From contig NZ_PZYY01000004.1 of NCBI RefSeq assembly GCF_003047265.1, forward strand, positions 248,001-312,000: a stretch of 64,000 nt of DNA. The letters are read 5' to 3'. The DNA comes from Nocardioides terrigena (GTDB lineage Bacteria; Actinomycetota; Actinomycetes; Propionibacteriales; Nocardioidaceae). The notes beneath the pieces were generated by a model that saw only the letters and a program-made list of their open reading frames with translations, was not told the origin of the DNA and ran no database searches. Made by a program: the position numbers and the translations under genes. Positions 18,066-29,695 of the stretch are shown here, in pieces. The stretch's first letter is position 1; every line of letters begins with the position of its first letter.

Positions 18066-18235
18066 GCGTGTCTACCTCCTTCGGACTCATGCGGCCACGG
18101 ACGATCCGTGGCAGGAGGATGTGCCCCCAGCGGATAGGGAGCGACAGGAAAGGCTAACAGCGCCCGGCCACCCCCGCGGAATCCGTGCGGGGCGGGGCCT
18201 GTGGATGACCGGCGGCACCGATCGGCGTACGTCGC

Positions 18236-18241
18236 TAGCGT
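18236..18241 (+). promoter_or_regulatory. Candidate -10 box of a leaderless kinase transcript
   Basis: TAGCGT lies exactly 7 nt before GTG 18249, matching the TANNNT-6/7-start pattern repeated elsewhere in this window. Confidence 0.5.
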
Positions 18242-18248
18242 CGTCCTC

Positions 18249-19241
18249 GTGCGTCCCCCAGCCCACGCAGCGCGCCGGCAGGCGCCACCCCGGACGGCCC
18301 TCCCGCCGGTCGCCGGTCGCTACGTCCTGCTCGACCAGGTCGGCGCCGGCGGGATGGGCTCGGTGTGGCGGGCACGGGACACCCGCACCGGTGCGCTGGT
18401 CGCCGTCAAGGTCCTCGGACAGCACTCCGCCGGCCTGCTCGCCCGCTTCGTGCGCGAGCAGGCGGTCCGGGTGCGGCACCCCCACGTGGTCGCCCCCACG
18501 GGCTGGGCCGCCGAGGACGACCTCGTCCTGCTCGCCATGGACCTCGTGCCCGGTGGCTCGGTCCAGCAGCTGCTCGACGAGCACGGCCCGCTCCCGGTGG
18601 GGTACGCCGCGCGGCTGGTCGAGCAGCTCCTCATGGCGCTCGCCGCCGTCCACGCGGCCGGGCTGGTGCACCGCGACGTCAAGCCCGCCAACCTGCTGCT
18701 CGACCCGACCGACACCGCCGACAGCACCGACGTCACGGGTGCCACCGGTGCCGGCGACGCCGCCACCCCGCACCTGCGGCTCGGCGACTTCGGCGTGGCC
18801 GCCCCCATCGCCGACCGCCGCTTCACCACCGTCCCGGGGGCGATCGGCACCGACGGCTACATGGCGCCCGAGCAGGCGCGGGGGGCGCCGCCCGACCCGT
18901 GCCAGGACCTCTACGCCGTCGGCCGGGTCGGCCTCCAGCTCCTCACCGGCCTGCCGCCGTCGCGCCAGGGGGAGATCGGGTCCAGCCGGCTGCGCCCGCT
19001 CCTCGAGCGCCTCCTCGTGGTCGACCCCGAGCAGCGACTGGCGTCCGCCGAGGCCGCCCTGCGCCTGCTGCGGCGCCTTGACATCCCCGCGGAGCCCGGC
19101 CCGGTCGTCGCCGACCGGTTGCCCCCGCTGCCCGCCGAGCGGCGTACCCCCGCCGTCGACTGGGCGGCCTGGGCCGCCGTCGTCGGCTGCCTGGTCGTGC
19201 TGGTCGCCTGCACGGTCGTGGCCACCGCGGCGCTCACCTGA
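18249..19241 (+). CDS. Membrane-anchored serine/threonine protein kinase
   Basis: A 330-residue Hanks-type kinase. It has the P-loop GAGGMGSVW, catalytic Lys in VAVKVLG, catalytic loop HRDVKPANLLL, DFG in LGDFGVAAP and MAPEQA, so it looks catalytically complete. The kinase domain covers about residues 24-275, with an Asp/Thr-rich insert before the DFG. A single hydrophobic span (about 300-325) ends the protein with almost no extracytoplasmic domain, so there is no sensor of the PASTA type. GTG 18249 is supported by the TAGCGT box 7 nt upstream and no Shine-Dalgarno. Substrate unknown. Confidence 0.92.
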   Translation: MRPPAHAARRQAPPRTALPPVAGRYVLLDQVGAGGMGSVWRARDTRTGALVAVKVLGQHSAGLLARFVREQAVRVRHPHVVAPTGWAAEDDLVLLAMDLVPGGSVQQLLDEHGPLPVGYAARLVEQLLMALAAVHAAGLVHRDVKPANLLLDPTDTADSTDVTGATGAGDAATPHLRLGDFGVAAPIADRRFTTVPGAIGTDGYMAPEQARGAPPDPCQDLYAVGRVGLQLLTGLPPSRQGEIGSSRLRPLLERLLVVDPEQRLASAEAALRLLRRLDIPAEPGPVVADRLPPLPAERRTPAVDWAAWAAVVGCLVVLVACTVVATAALT

Positions 19242-19295
19242 GCGCCGGGCAAACGCCCGTGCCCGGTGTCCCCGGTCCGCACTAGCCTGACGCCC

Positions 19296-20093
19296 ATGAG
19301 CATCCCCATCGGCGCGCACGTGGACCAGACCGACCCGATCGCCGAGGCGCAGGCCCGGCAGGCGCCGCTGGTGCAGTTCTTCCTCGGCGACCCGCAGGGC
19401 TACAAGGGCCCCGAGGTGCAGTACGCCGGGGGCGCGCAGGCGCTGCGCGAGGCCGCCGGGGAGGCGGGGGTCGACCTCTACGTCCACGCGCCGTACATCG
19501 TCAACGTCGCCACCACCAACAACCGGATCCGGATCCCGAGCCGCAAGCTGCTCCAGCAGCACGTCGACGCCGCGGCCGAGATCGGCGCCAAGGGCCTGAT
19601 CGTGCACGGCGGGCACGTCAACAAGTCCGACGACCCGAGCATCGGGTTCGACAACTGGCGCAAGGCCGTCGAGGCGACCGACCTCAAGCTGCCGCTGCTC
19701 ATCGAGAACACCGCCGGCGGCGACAACGCGATGACCCGCTACCTCGACCGCATCGCGGGGGTGTGGGACGCCATCAGTGGCACCGAGCAGGCCGACATGG
19801 TCGGCTTCTGCCTCGACACCTGCCACGCCCACGCCGGCGGCAACCCGCTCGAGACGGTGGTCGCGGACGTCCTGGCCATCACCGGACGGATCGACCTGGT
19901 GCACTGCAACGACAGCCGCGACGCCTTCGACTCCGGCGCCGACCGGCACGCCAACCTCGGGGCCGGTCACATCGACGCCGACCTGCTGGCCGCGGTGATC
20001 CGCGACGCCGGCGCCCCGGTCTGCCTCGAGACCCCCGGCGGGGCCGCCGAGCACACCGCCGACGCGGCCTGGCTGCGGGAGCGGGTCGCATGA
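19296..20093 (+). CDS. nfo: Deoxyribonuclease IV (AP endonuclease, endonuclease IV family)
   Basis: Cuts DNA 5' of abasic sites in base-excision repair. The 265-residue TIM barrel shows family metal-binding segments: YVHAPYIVNVA, VHGGHV, LIENTAGGDNAM, CLDTCHAHAGG and VHCNDSRDAFDSGADRH-NLGAG. A TAGCCT box lies 7 nt before ATG 19296, suggesting leaderless expression. The stop overlaps the galactokinase start (ATGA), so the two are co-translated. The pairing of a repair enzyme with galactokinase has no obvious functional logic. Confidence 0.9.
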   Translation: MSIPIGAHVDQTDPIAEAQARQAPLVQFFLGDPQGYKGPEVQYAGGAQALREAAGEAGVDLYVHAPYIVNVATTNNRIRIPSRKLLQQHVDAAAEIGAKGLIVHGGHVNKSDDPSIGFDNWRKAVEATDLKLPLLIENTAGGDNAMTRYLDRIAGVWDAISGTEQADMVGFCLDTCHAHAGGNPLETVVADVLAITGRIDLVHCNDSRDAFDSGADRHANLGAGHIDADLLAAVIRDAGAPVCLETPGGAAEHTADAAWLRERVA

Positions 20094-21193
20094 GCGGGCA
20101 GGACACCGCCGGCGGCACCTGGTCGGCCCCCGGCCGGGTCAACCTCATCGGCGACCACACCGACTACAACGCCGGCTTCGCGCTGCCCTTCGCGCTGCCC
20201 CAGCGCACCACCGTCACCGCTCGGCCCCGCACCGACGGGCGGGTCACCGCGACGTCCGGCGACCTCGAGCCCGGCGACTTCCCGACCACCACGCAGCCGG
20301 GTGACGTGACCGGCTGGGCGGCGTACGTCGCGGGCATCGCCTGGGTCCTCGGCGAGCACCTCGGGACACCGGTCCCCGGTGCCGACCTGCAGATCGTCAG
20401 CGAGGTCCCGGTGGGCTCGGGGCTCTCCTCCTCCCACTCCCTCGAGTGCGCGGTCGCGCTGGCGCTGCTGGGCCTCGCCGGCGCGGAGGTCCCCCGCGAG
20501 GAGCTGGCCCTGCTCGTCCAGCGCGCCGAGAACGACTACGTCGGGGCACCCACCGGTCTCCTCGACCAGACCGCGATCCTGCGCTCGCAGGACGGACACC
20601 TCTCCTTCTTCGACGCCCGTGACCTCACCGTGGAGCCGGTGCCCTGCGACCTCGACGCCGCGGGCCTGACCCTGCTCGTCATCGACCCGCACGCGCCCCA
20701 CCAGCTGGTCGACGGCGGCTACGCCTCGCGCCGCGAGGCCTGCGAGCGGGCCGCCCGCGAGCTGGGCGTCCCGACCCTGCGCGAGGTCGAGGACGTCGAC
20801 GCCGCCCTGGCCTCGCTCACCGACGACGAGACCCGGCGCCGGGCGCGACACGTGCTCACCGAGAACCAGCGGGTCCTCGAGTGCGTGGCCCTGGCCCGCC
20901 GCGGCGACCTCGCCGGGATCGGCCCGCTCATGACCGCGTCACACGCCTCGATGCGCGACGACTTCGCCAACTCGGTGCCGGTCGTCGACCGCACGGTCGA
21001 GGCGGCCCTCGCGGGCGGTGCCCTCGGCGCGCGGATGACCGGTGGCGGCTTCGGCGGCGCCGTGGTCGCGCTGGTGCCCCGCGAGGCCGTCCCGGAGGTG
21101 CGCGCGGCCGTCACCGCGGCTGCCGCCGACGCCGGCCTGGAGGCTCCCGTCGTCCTCGACGTGAGGCCGTCCCGCGGCGCCGGTCGCGACTGA
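20090..21193 (+). CDS. galK: Galactokinase
   Basis: Phosphorylates galactose at C1 (Leloir pathway). The 367-residue GHMP kinase has the galactokinase signature APGRVNLIGDHTDYNAGFALP, the ATP-binding GSGLSSSHSLECA and the C-terminal GARMTGGGFGGAVVAL. In the second motif the usual A of GLSSSA is H, a small departure from the consensus. galT and galE are not nearby. ATG 20090 overlaps the nfo stop. The gene ends 155 bp before the FemX-like gene. Confidence 0.93.
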   Translation: MSGQDTAGGTWSAPGRVNLIGDHTDYNAGFALPFALPQRTTVTARPRTDGRVTATSGDLEPGDFPTTTQPGDVTGWAAYVAGIAWVLGEHLGTPVPGADLQIVSEVPVGSGLSSSHSLECAVALALLGLAGAEVPREELALLVQRAENDYVGAPTGLLDQTAILRSQDGHLSFFDARDLTVEPVPCDLDAAGLTLLVIDPHAPHQLVDGGYASRREACERAARELGVPTLREVEDVDAALASLTDDETRRRARHVLTENQRVLECVALARRGDLAGIGPLMTASHASMRDDFANSVPVVDRTVEAALAGGALGARMTGGGFGGAVVALVPREAVPEVRAAVTAAAADAGLEAPVVLDVRPSRGAGRD

Positions 21194-21348
21194 TCCGCAG
21201 GCACTTTCGACGACACAAGGTAAAAAGTCGGCGAAACCGCGCAACCAAACCACCACCTGCCGCGTCTAGGTGGGTGAGCAGGGATCGGACAAGTACGGGG
21301 GTCTTGTCTGGTCCCTGTCACCATTTCAGCCCCTGTAGCCTCACCCGG
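21194..21348 (+). promoter_or_regulatory. galK-femX spacer: inverted repeats and a leaderless-type -10 box
   Basis: It contains an inverted repeat with arms GACAAG and CTTGTC (21287-21308, 10-bp gap) and a -10-like TAGCCT at 21336-21341, 7 nt before GTG 21349. The GACAAG palindrome may be an operator. CACCT/AGGTG around 21260-21278 may end the galK transcript. Confidence 0.4.
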
Positions 21349-22491
21349 GTGACGACGCCGACCCCCCTGACCGTTCGGGCCATCACGACCGCCGAGCACG
21401 CCGCGTACGTCGCCGCCCAGCCCAGCGCGAGCTTCCTGCAGACCCCCGGCTGGGCCCAGGTCAAGCCGGAGTGGCGCGCGGAGTCCCTCGGCTGGTTCGC
21501 CGGCGAGGAGCTGGTCGGCGCCGCGCTGGTGCTCTACCGCCAGCTCCCGCGGCTCAAGCGCTACCTCGCCTACCTCCCCGAGGGACCGGTCATCGACTGG
21601 ACCACCGAGGACCTCGACTCCTGGCTCGCGCCGATGACCCGCCACCTGTCCCGGCAGGGCGCCTTCGGGGTCCGGATGGGCCCGCCCGTGGTCACCCGGC
21701 GCTGGAGCGCGGCGCAGGTCAAGGAGGGCATCGCCGACGAGTCCGTGCACCGGCTGACGGACGTGCCGCCGCTCGAGCGCAACCAGACCGGCGCCTGCGT
21801 CGTGTCCCAGCTCCACGAGCTCGGCTGGCGTCCCCAGGCCGTCGAGGGCGGCTTCGCGGCCGGCCAGCCGCAGTACAACTTCGTCATCCCGCTCGTCCAC
21901 GACGACGGCACCCCGCGCACCGAGGACGAGGTCCTCGCCGGGATGAACCAGCTGTGGCGGCGCAACATCAAGAAGGCCGCCAAGCAGGGCGTCGTCGTCG
22001 AGCGCGGCACCCGCGCGGACCTCGAGGCCTTCCACGACCTCTACGTCCACACCGCCGAGCGCGACCACTTCACCCCGCGCGGCCTGCGCTACTTCGAGAC
22101 GATGTACGACGCCCTGTCGGCCGAGGCGGACGGGCGCATCACCCTGTGGACCGCCCGCCACGAGGGAGACCTCGTCGCCAGCACGATCGCGATCCGCGTC
22201 GGCACCCACTCCTGGTACTCCTACGGCGCCAGCTCCACCGAGAAGCGCGACGTCCGCGGCTCCAACGCCATCCAGTGGGCGATGATCAGCGACGCCCTGG
22301 CCGCCGGCGCGGCCGTCTACGACCTGCGCGGCATCACCGACACCCTGGACGCCGACGACTCCCACGTGGGCCTCATCCAGTTCAAGGTCGGCACCGGCGG
22401 CGAGGCCGTCGAGTACGTCGGCGAGTGGGACCTCCCGCTCAACCGCCCGCTCTACAAGGCGTTCGACCTCTACATGGGGCGTCGCGGATGA
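21349..22491 (+). CDS. femX: FemX/FemAB-family peptidoglycan bridge aminoacyltransferase
   Basis: Adds an amino acid from aminoacyl-tRNA to lipid II to build the interpeptide bridge; glycine is the usual bridge residue in LL-diaminopimelate actinobacteria. The 380-residue protein shows two GNAT-like halves: FLQTPGWAQVKPEW and YLPEGPVIDW in the first, then YNFVIPLV, MNQLWRRNIKKAAKQGV, ARHEGDLVASTIAI and GSNAIQWAMISDALAAGAAVYDLRGI in the second, as in FemA/FemX. GTG 21349 follows a TAGCCT box by 7 nt. It overlaps the racemase-like gene by 4 bp, the same pairing seen in Streptomyces near the rpsF cluster. Confidence 0.88.
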   Translation: MTTPTPLTVRAITTAEHAAYVAAQPSASFLQTPGWAQVKPEWRAESLGWFAGEELVGAALVLYRQLPRLKRYLAYLPEGPVIDWTTEDLDSWLAPMTRHLSRQGAFGVRMGPPVVTRRWSAAQVKEGIADESVHRLTDVPPLERNQTGACVVSQLHELGWRPQAVEGGFAAGQPQYNFVIPLVHDDGTPRTEDEVLAGMNQLWRRNIKKAAKQGVVVERGTRADLEAFHDLYVHTAERDHFTPRGLRYFETMYDALSAEADGRITLWTARHEGDLVASTIAIRVGTHSWYSYGASSTEKRDVRGSNAIQWAMISDALAAGAAVYDLRGITDTLDADDSHVGLIQFKVGTGGEAVEYVGEWDLPLNRPLYKAFDLYMGRRG

Positions 22492-23570
22492 CGCTGCGAC
22501 TCACCGTGGACGGCGAGCGCTGGCGCCGGCACCTGCTCGCCACCGCGACCGCCCACCCCGGCATCGTCCCGGTCTGCAAGGGCAACGGCTACGGATTCAC
22601 CATCGGCCGACTGGCGCGCCGCGTGCAGTGGCTGCACGAGCACGCCGAGCAGACGGGCACCCCGGTCGACATGCTCGCGGTCGGCACCTACCGCGAGCTC
22701 GCCGAGGCGGCCACCCGCTACGACGGCGACCTGCTGGTGCTGACCCCGTGGCGCCCCGTCGGCGGCGCCGTCGAGGTGCCCGAGGCCCACGGCCACCGCG
22801 TGGTGCACACGATCAGCCGCCTCGAGGACCTGCGCGACCTCACCGACCGCGACCCGCGCGCCCGCTTCGTGCTCGAGCAGCTCACCTCCATGCGTCGCCA
22901 CGGCATGACCCGGCGCGAGCTCGTCGAGGCCGGCCACCTGCTGGCCGAGCGGCGCCTCCCGGGACTCGAGGGCATGGCCCTGCACCTGCCCCTCAACACC
23001 TCCTCGCACCTCGGCGAGGTCACCCGGCTCATCAACGACATGGTCGCGGCCGGCATCGGCACCCGCACGGTCTTCGTCAGCCACCTGACCCGCGACGAGC
23101 TGACCACGCTCCGTGCGACGTACCCCGACTTCACCATCCGCCCGCGCGTCGGCACCGACCTCTGGCTCGGCGACCGGGGCGCGCTGCAGGTGAGCTCCAC
23201 CGTCCTCGACGTGCACCCGATCGAGCGCGGCGAGGCCTTCGGCTACCGCGGCCGGTCCATGCCGAAGAGCGGCCACCTGCTCGTGGTCAGCGGCGGTACG
23301 GCGCACGGCATCGGGCTCGAGGCGCCCACCGGCGACCAGTCCATCCGCGCCCGCGCCGCCACCCTGGCCCGCGGTGGCATGGACGCGGTCGGCTTAGTGC
23401 GCTCGCCGTTCTCCATCGACGGCAAGCAGCGGCTCTTCGCCGAGCCCCCGCACATGCAGGCCTCGATGCTCTTCGTGCCGTCAGGCGCGCGCGTGCCCGC
23501 CGTCGGCGAGGACATCGACGTCCGGGTGCGCTTCACGGCGACCGACTTCGACAGCGTCGTCGTCACCTGA
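22488..23570 (+). CDS. Alanine racemase family protein (PLP enzyme)
   Basis: A 360-residue PLP-dependent enzyme. The PLP lysine is in VCKGNGYGF (residue about 29), aligned with VVKANAYGHG of alanine racemases. The barrel contains QLTSMRRHGMT, and the C-terminal beta domain has EPPHMQASMLFVP. It departs from housekeeping Alr in several motifs, so racemisation of alanine is not certain; a cell-wall amino acid supply role fits the FemX coupling. Its 3' end overlaps the convergent gene at 23481-24908 by 90 bp. No ribosome binding site is needed given the ATGA overlap. Confidence 0.82.
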   Translation: MTLRLTVDGERWRRHLLATATAHPGIVPVCKGNGYGFTIGRLARRVQWLHEHAEQTGTPVDMLAVGTYRELAEAATRYDGDLLVLTPWRPVGGAVEVPEAHGHRVVHTISRLEDLRDLTDRDPRARFVLEQLTSMRRHGMTRRELVEAGHLLAERRLPGLEGMALHLPLNTSSHLGEVTRLINDMVAAGIGTRTVFVSHLTRDELTTLRATYPDFTIRPRVGTDLWLGDRGALQVSSTVLDVHPIERGEAFGYRGRSMPKSGHLLVVSGGTAHGIGLEAPTGDQSIRARAATLARGGMDAVGLVRSPFSIDGKQRLFAEPPHMQASMLFVPSGARVPAVGEDIDVRVRFTATDFDSVVVT

Positions 23571-24908
23571 GCCGGCTGTCCGGGTCCGCAGCAGCACGGC
23601 CGTGACCAGCCACGCCAGGCCGAGCAGCCGGGCGAGCACGCCCCACCAGTAGGCCCGCGCGTCGCCGCCGCCGGCCGGGGCGAGCAGTCCTCCGAGGTAC
23701 CACCCGAGCATCGCGAAGTGCAGCGCCTCGCCCGCCTGCCACACCAGGAGGTCGCGCCAGCGCGCCACGCCGAGCGCGGCCAGTGGCAGCAGGACCAGGG
23801 CGTACGACGGGGCCGACGCCGGGCTCACGACCAGCGTCCCGGCGACGGCCAGGGTCCCGAGGGCCGGGAGCGGGAGGCGGGTCCGCAGCCCCACCGCGGC
23901 GACCACGCCGAGCCAGGCCGCGACCAGCACCGCGGAGGCGGTGAGCACCGTGGCACGGGAGAGGTCGGTGTTGCCGGCCTGCTCGACCAGCAGCCACACC
24001 GAGCCGACGTCGGCGCCGTGCAGGTAGCCCTGCCACGACGTGCGCCAGGCCGTCGACGACGAGAGGTACGCCGGGGCGTTGGCGACCACCCAGGTCCCGA
24101 GGGCCACGGCGGCCACCCGCCACGCCTCGCGGCCGCGCCGCTCGCGCACGGCGACCACCACCAGCGGCACCAGCAGCACCGCGACCAGCGGTGAGGTGGC
24201 CGCGCCCAGCCCCAGCGCGGCACCGCCCACCCCGGGCCGGCGCCGGGCCCAGCCCCACAGCACACCCGCGACGGCGGCCGCCGCCAGCAGGTCCCAGGTG
24301 ACCGGCCAGAGCAGGACCAGTACGGGCGCGGCCGCGAACGCCGCGGCGTCCCACGGGCGTCGACGGCGTACGCCGACGAGGAGGCCGGCGGCCAGCAGCC
24401 CGGCGGCCGCCAGCCAGATCGCGGTGACGGCGGTGAAGATCCGCGCCTCGCGGTGCACGTCCTCGTCGACCGCGACGTCCGCGACCGCCTCGCTGCGCCG
24501 GTCGTCGAGGTCGGGCGACCCGGAGACCACGTGGGTCACCCGGGCCGCGGCCCACGCGACGTACGCCGGGACCGGCGGGTGCCAGCCCGCGGCGTACCGC
24601 TCCCGGACGGCCGGGTCGTCGGTGAAGGGCCAGGCGAGCTCGGCGTGGCCGCGGTCGACGTACGCCTGCGAGACGTCGGACCAGCAGAGCGCGGCGTACC
24701 GGCCGGTGCCGCCCTCGCCGGCCACGTCGAGGCACGGCGCCTTGGCGACCATCCCCAGGGACAGCGAGAGCGTCGCGAGGAGCAGGACCACCCGCAGCGG
24801 GGTCCACCAGGGGTGCCGCCCCGCGTGGTCGCCCAGCGGGCCGCCGGCCACCTCGCTCAGCGAGCGGACGAGGGCGTCGTCGCGGCTCGGGTGGACCCGG
24901 TCCGTCAT
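23481..24908 (-). CDS. Polytopic membrane protein, Rv0051-like (DUF2029/GT87-type)
   Basis: A 475-residue protein with about 9-11 hydrophobic segments. An N-terminal cytoplasmic tail (about 40 residues) is followed by a span and an extracytoplasmic loop with CLDVAGEGGTGRYAALCWSDV, then WHPPVPAYVAWAA. This resembles membrane mannosyltransferase-like proteins of the GT87/DUF2029 group, and its position behind ponA matches M. tuberculosis Rv0051. A polyprenyl-phosphate-sugar glycosyltransferase role is possible but unproven. It starts 28 bp after the ponA stop. The C-terminal 30 residues are encoded opposite the end of the racemase-like gene. Confidence 0.75.
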   Translation of the reverse strand: MTDRVHPSRDDALVRSLSEVAGGPLGDHAGRHPWWTPLRVVLLLATLSLSLGMVAKAPCLDVAGEGGTGRYAALCWSDVSQAYVDRGHAELAWPFTDDPAVRERYAAGWHPPVPAYVAWAAARVTHVVSGSPDLDDRRSEAVADVAVDEDVHREARIFTAVTAIWLAAAGLLAAGLLVGVRRRRPWDAAAFAAAPVLVLLWPVTWDLLAAAAVAGVLWGWARRRPGVGGAALGLGAATSPLVAVLLVPLVVVAVRERRGREAWRVAAVALGTWVVANAPAYLSSSTAWRTSWQGYLHGADVGSVWLLVEQAGNTDLSRATVLTASAVLVAAWLGVVAAVGLRTRLPLPALGTLAVAGTLVVSPASAPSYALVLLPLAALGVARWRDLLVWQAGEALHFAMLGWYLGGLLAPAGGGDARAYWWGVLARLLGLAWLVTAVLLRTRTAGSGDDDAVEVGRREAHPDVDVLADGGHARA

Positions 24909-24936
24909 CGCGGGTCCCCGACCCGCGGCTCCGGAG

Positions 24937-27279
<2,343 letters not shown>

Positions 27280-27376
27280 GGCGGCAAGGGTACGGCCAGA
27301 GCGGTGGCAGGCCCTTGTCGTCGCGAACGCAGGGGTATCGCACGCCACAGACACGCAGGATGGCGCCGAACGGATA

Positions 27377-27389
27377 TATCGCTACGATA
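27377..27389 (+). promoter_or_regulatory. Palindrome TATCG-CTA-CGATA over the padR -10 box
   Basis: A perfect 5-bp inverted repeat with a 3-bp centre overlaps the candidate -10 box TACGAT (27383-27388), 7 nt before GTG 27396. It is well placed for autoregulation by the PadR protein; binding is inferred. Confidence 0.5.
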
Positions 27390-27395
27390 GGTCTC

Positions 27396-27980
27396 GTGAC
27401 ACGTCGTGGAGAGACCATCGAGCTCGCAGTCCTCGGACTGCTGCACGAGGCACCCATGCACGGCTACGAGCTCCGCAAGCGGCTCAACCTGATGCTCGGC
27501 TGGGGGCGGGTGCTGTCCTACGGCTCCCTCTACCCCGCCCTGAAGAAGATGCTGCGCACCGGCCTCATCGAGGAGCTCACCACCACCACCCCGGCGTCGC
27601 GACGGCCCAGGATCGTCTACCAGGTCACCGACGCCGGCACCGAGGAGTTCTCCCGATTGATGTCGGAGGTCGGTCCCACGGCGTGGGAGGACGACAACTT
27701 CGACATCCGCTTCGCGTTCTTCTCGTCCACCGACATGGAGATCCGGCTGCGCGTCCTCGAGGGCCGTCGTACCCGACTCCAGGAGCGGCTCGCCCGGGTC
27801 CAGCAGGACCTCGAGCGCACCCAGGCCGAGGTCGACCGCTACGCCGGCGAGCTCCAGCGGCACGGCGTCGAGTCGGTCGAGCGCGAGGTGCGCTGGCTCT
27901 CGGACCTCATCCGGGCCGAGCGCGGCGAGTCACCCGGACAGATCAGCAGCAGCAGCCCCGTCACCAGCACAGACCAGTAG
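27396..27980 (+). CDS. PadR-family transcriptional regulator
   Basis: A 194-residue repressor-type protein. The winged helix covers about residues 8-80 ([54 protein letters not shown]). A C-terminal helical domain of the Vir_act_alpha_C type (about 105-170, coiled coil with [22 protein letters not shown]) mediates dimerisation. The start is GTG 27396, with TACGAT 7 nt upstream. It lies 26 bp before ino1 in the same orientation, matching Rv0047c next to ino1 in M. tuberculosis. It probably controls itself and perhaps ino1. Confidence 0.92.
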   Translation: MTRRGETIELAVLGLLHEAPMHGYELRKRLNLMLGWGRVLSYGSLYPALKKMLRTGLIEELTTTTPASRRPRIVYQVTDAGTEEFSRLMSEVGPTAWEDDNFDIRFAFFSSTDMEIRLRVLEGRRTRLQERLARVQQDLERTQAEVDRYAGELQRHGVESVEREVRWLSDLIRAERGESPGQISSSSPVTSTDQ

Positions 27981-28006
27981 AAGACCAGGCAGACAAGGAG
28001 AGCCCC

Positions 28007-29089
28007 ATGGGTTCGGTACGAGTAGCAATCGCGGGGGTCGGCAACTGCGCCACCTCCCTCATCCAGGGCGTGGAGTACTACCGGGACGCCGACCCGCAGG
28101 CCACCGTTCCCGGGCTCATGCACGTCAAGTTCGGCGACTACCACGTCGGTGACGTGGAGTTCGTCGCAGCGTTCGACGTCGACGACAAGAAGGTCGGCAA
28201 GGACCTCTCCGAGGCCATCAACGCCTCCGAGAACAACACCATCAAGATCGCCGACGTCCCGACCCTCGGTGTCGAGGTCCAGCGCGGCCCGACGATGGAC
28301 GGCCTCGGCAAGTACTACCGCATGACCATCGACGAGTCGTCCGCCGAGCCGGTCGACGTCGTCCAGGTCCTCAAGGACAACAAGGTCGACGTCCTCGTCT
28401 CCTACCTCCCGGTGGGCTCGGAGGAGGCCGACAAGTTCTACGCCCAGTGCGCGATCGACGCCGGTGTCGGCTTCGTCAACGCCCTGCCCGTCTTCATCGC
28501 CTCCGACCCCGAGTGGGCCAAGAAGTTCGAGGACGCCGGCGTCCCGATCGTCGGTGACGACATCAAGTCGCAGGTCGGCGCCACCATCACGCACCGCGTG
28601 ATGGCCAAGCTGTTCGAGGACCGCGGTGTCGCGCTGGACCGCACCTACCAGCTCAACGTCGGCGGCAACATGGACTTCAAGAACATGCTCGAGCGTGAGC
28701 GCCTGGAGTCCAAGAAGGTCTCCAAGACCCAGGCCGTGACGTCCAACCTCAAGGGCGAGCTGGCGGACAAGATCAGCGACCGCAACGTCCACATCGGTCC
28801 GTCGGACTACGTCGCGTGGCTCGACGACCGCAAGTGGGCCTACGTCCGCCTCGAGGGTCGCGCCTTCGGTGACGTGCCCCTCAACCTCGAGTACAAGCTC
28901 GAGGTCTGGGACTCGCCCAACTCCGCCGGCATCATCATCGACGCCGTCCGGGCCGCCAAGATCGCCATGGACCGCGGCGTGGGTGGCCCGATCATCCCGG
29001 CCTCGACCTACCTCATGAAGTCCCCGCCGGTGCAGATGCCCGACGACCAGGGCCGCTACGAGCTGGAGAAGTTCATCGCAGGCGAGTGA
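28007..29089 (+). CDS. ino1: Inositol-3-phosphate synthase
   Basis: NAD-dependent isomerisation of glucose 6-phosphate to myo-inositol 1-phosphate, the first step to mycothiol and phosphatidylinositol in actinobacteria. The 360-residue protein shows the Rossmann start [56 protein letters not shown] and the C-terminal [23 protein letters not shown] is located before ATG 28007. A strong hairpin follows 29 bp after the stop. Confidence 0.97.
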   Translation: MGSVRVAIAGVGNCATSLIQGVEYYRDADPQATVPGLMHVKFGDYHVGDVEFVAAFDVDDKKVGKDLSEAINASENNTIKIADVPTLGVEVQRGPTMDGLGKYYRMTIDESSAEPVDVVQVLKDNKVDVLVSYLPVGSEEADKFYAQCAIDAGVGFVNALPVFIASDPEWAKKFEDAGVPIVGDDIKSQVGATITHRVMAKLFEDRGVALDRTYQLNVGGNMDFKNMLERERLESKKVSKTQAVTSNLKGELADKISDRNVHIGPSDYVAWLDDRKWAYVRLEGRAFGDVPLNLEYKLEVWDSPNSAGIIIDAVRAAKIAMDRGVGGPIIPASTYLMKSPPVQMPDDQGRYELEKFIAGE

Positions 29090-29117
29090 CCTCGCCCCCG
29101 CAGCAACCCGCACCACC

Positions 29118-29150
29118 CCGACAGCCCCGGCCGAGCGCCGGGGCTGTCGG
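29118..29150 (+). terminator. Terminator of padR-ino1
   Basis: A perfect 13-bp stem (CCGACAGCCCCGG with its complement) and 7-nt loop, followed by CATTTCC. Confidence 0.75.
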
Positions 29151-29288
29151 CATTTCCGGAGGTGGCCGGTCGGCCACCGGTCCAGACCAGTCGGACCGGG
29201 TGTATCAGGACCGCGGCAGGGCGCTCTGACCGGGTGCACTCGCCGTACGGGGGAAGCGTCGGCGGTCCGTCACCCAGGAGGCAGCAGC

Positions 29289-29600
29289 ATGCACGAGCTC
29301 CCGAACCTCGTCGCGATCCTCGCGGCGGTGGCGACGGTCCTCGCTGCGCGTCTCCTCGTGGGCGGCGACGACGCGTGGGGGGTCAGCGGCGTCCGTGGGC
29401 CCGGGAGCGGCGCCGGTGCCACGGGGGCACCGGACCCGCAGGGTCCGCGGACACCGGCCGGAGGGGAGCGCGACCCGGGTCGCGTCCAGGGGGACGGCAC
29501 CGCCGCGCCCCCTTCCGGTCGCACCATCCGCACCATCCGCAGGACGCGGCACGCCGGGCCCGGGGGGACCCGCGCCGTGCCGCTGTGGGCACGGGGGTGA
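29289..29600 (+). CDS. Small protein with N-terminal membrane segment, unknown
   Basis: A predicted 103-residue product. AGGAGG lies 7 nt before ATG 29289, the best support for a real gene. The N terminus HELPNLVAILAAVATVLAARLLVGG is a probable membrane anchor. The rest is disordered, rich in Gly, Arg, Pro and Thr. A 10-bp hairpin follows at once. I recognise no family; the low-complexity tail leaves doubt that it is translated. Confidence 0.4.
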   Translation: MHELPNLVAILAAVATVLAARLLVGGDDAWGVSGVRGPGSGAGATGAPDPQGPRTPAGGERDPGRVQGDGTAAPPSGRTIRTIRRTRHAGPGGTRAVPLWARG

Positions 29601-29631
29601 CGCTGTCGTAGTAACGGGGGGCGACAGCGTC
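29599..29631. terminator. Hairpin between the small gene and the SRPBCC gene
   Basis: A perfect 10-bp stem (GACGCTGTCG with CGACAGCGTC) and 13-nt loop lies between convergent genes; it could stop transcription from either side. Confidence 0.5.
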
Positions 29632-29695
29632 GACAGGGCGATCGGCACCGACACGGTGCGGGTCGCCCTGTCCGTCGTCAGCCGGTGTGCCGGGC

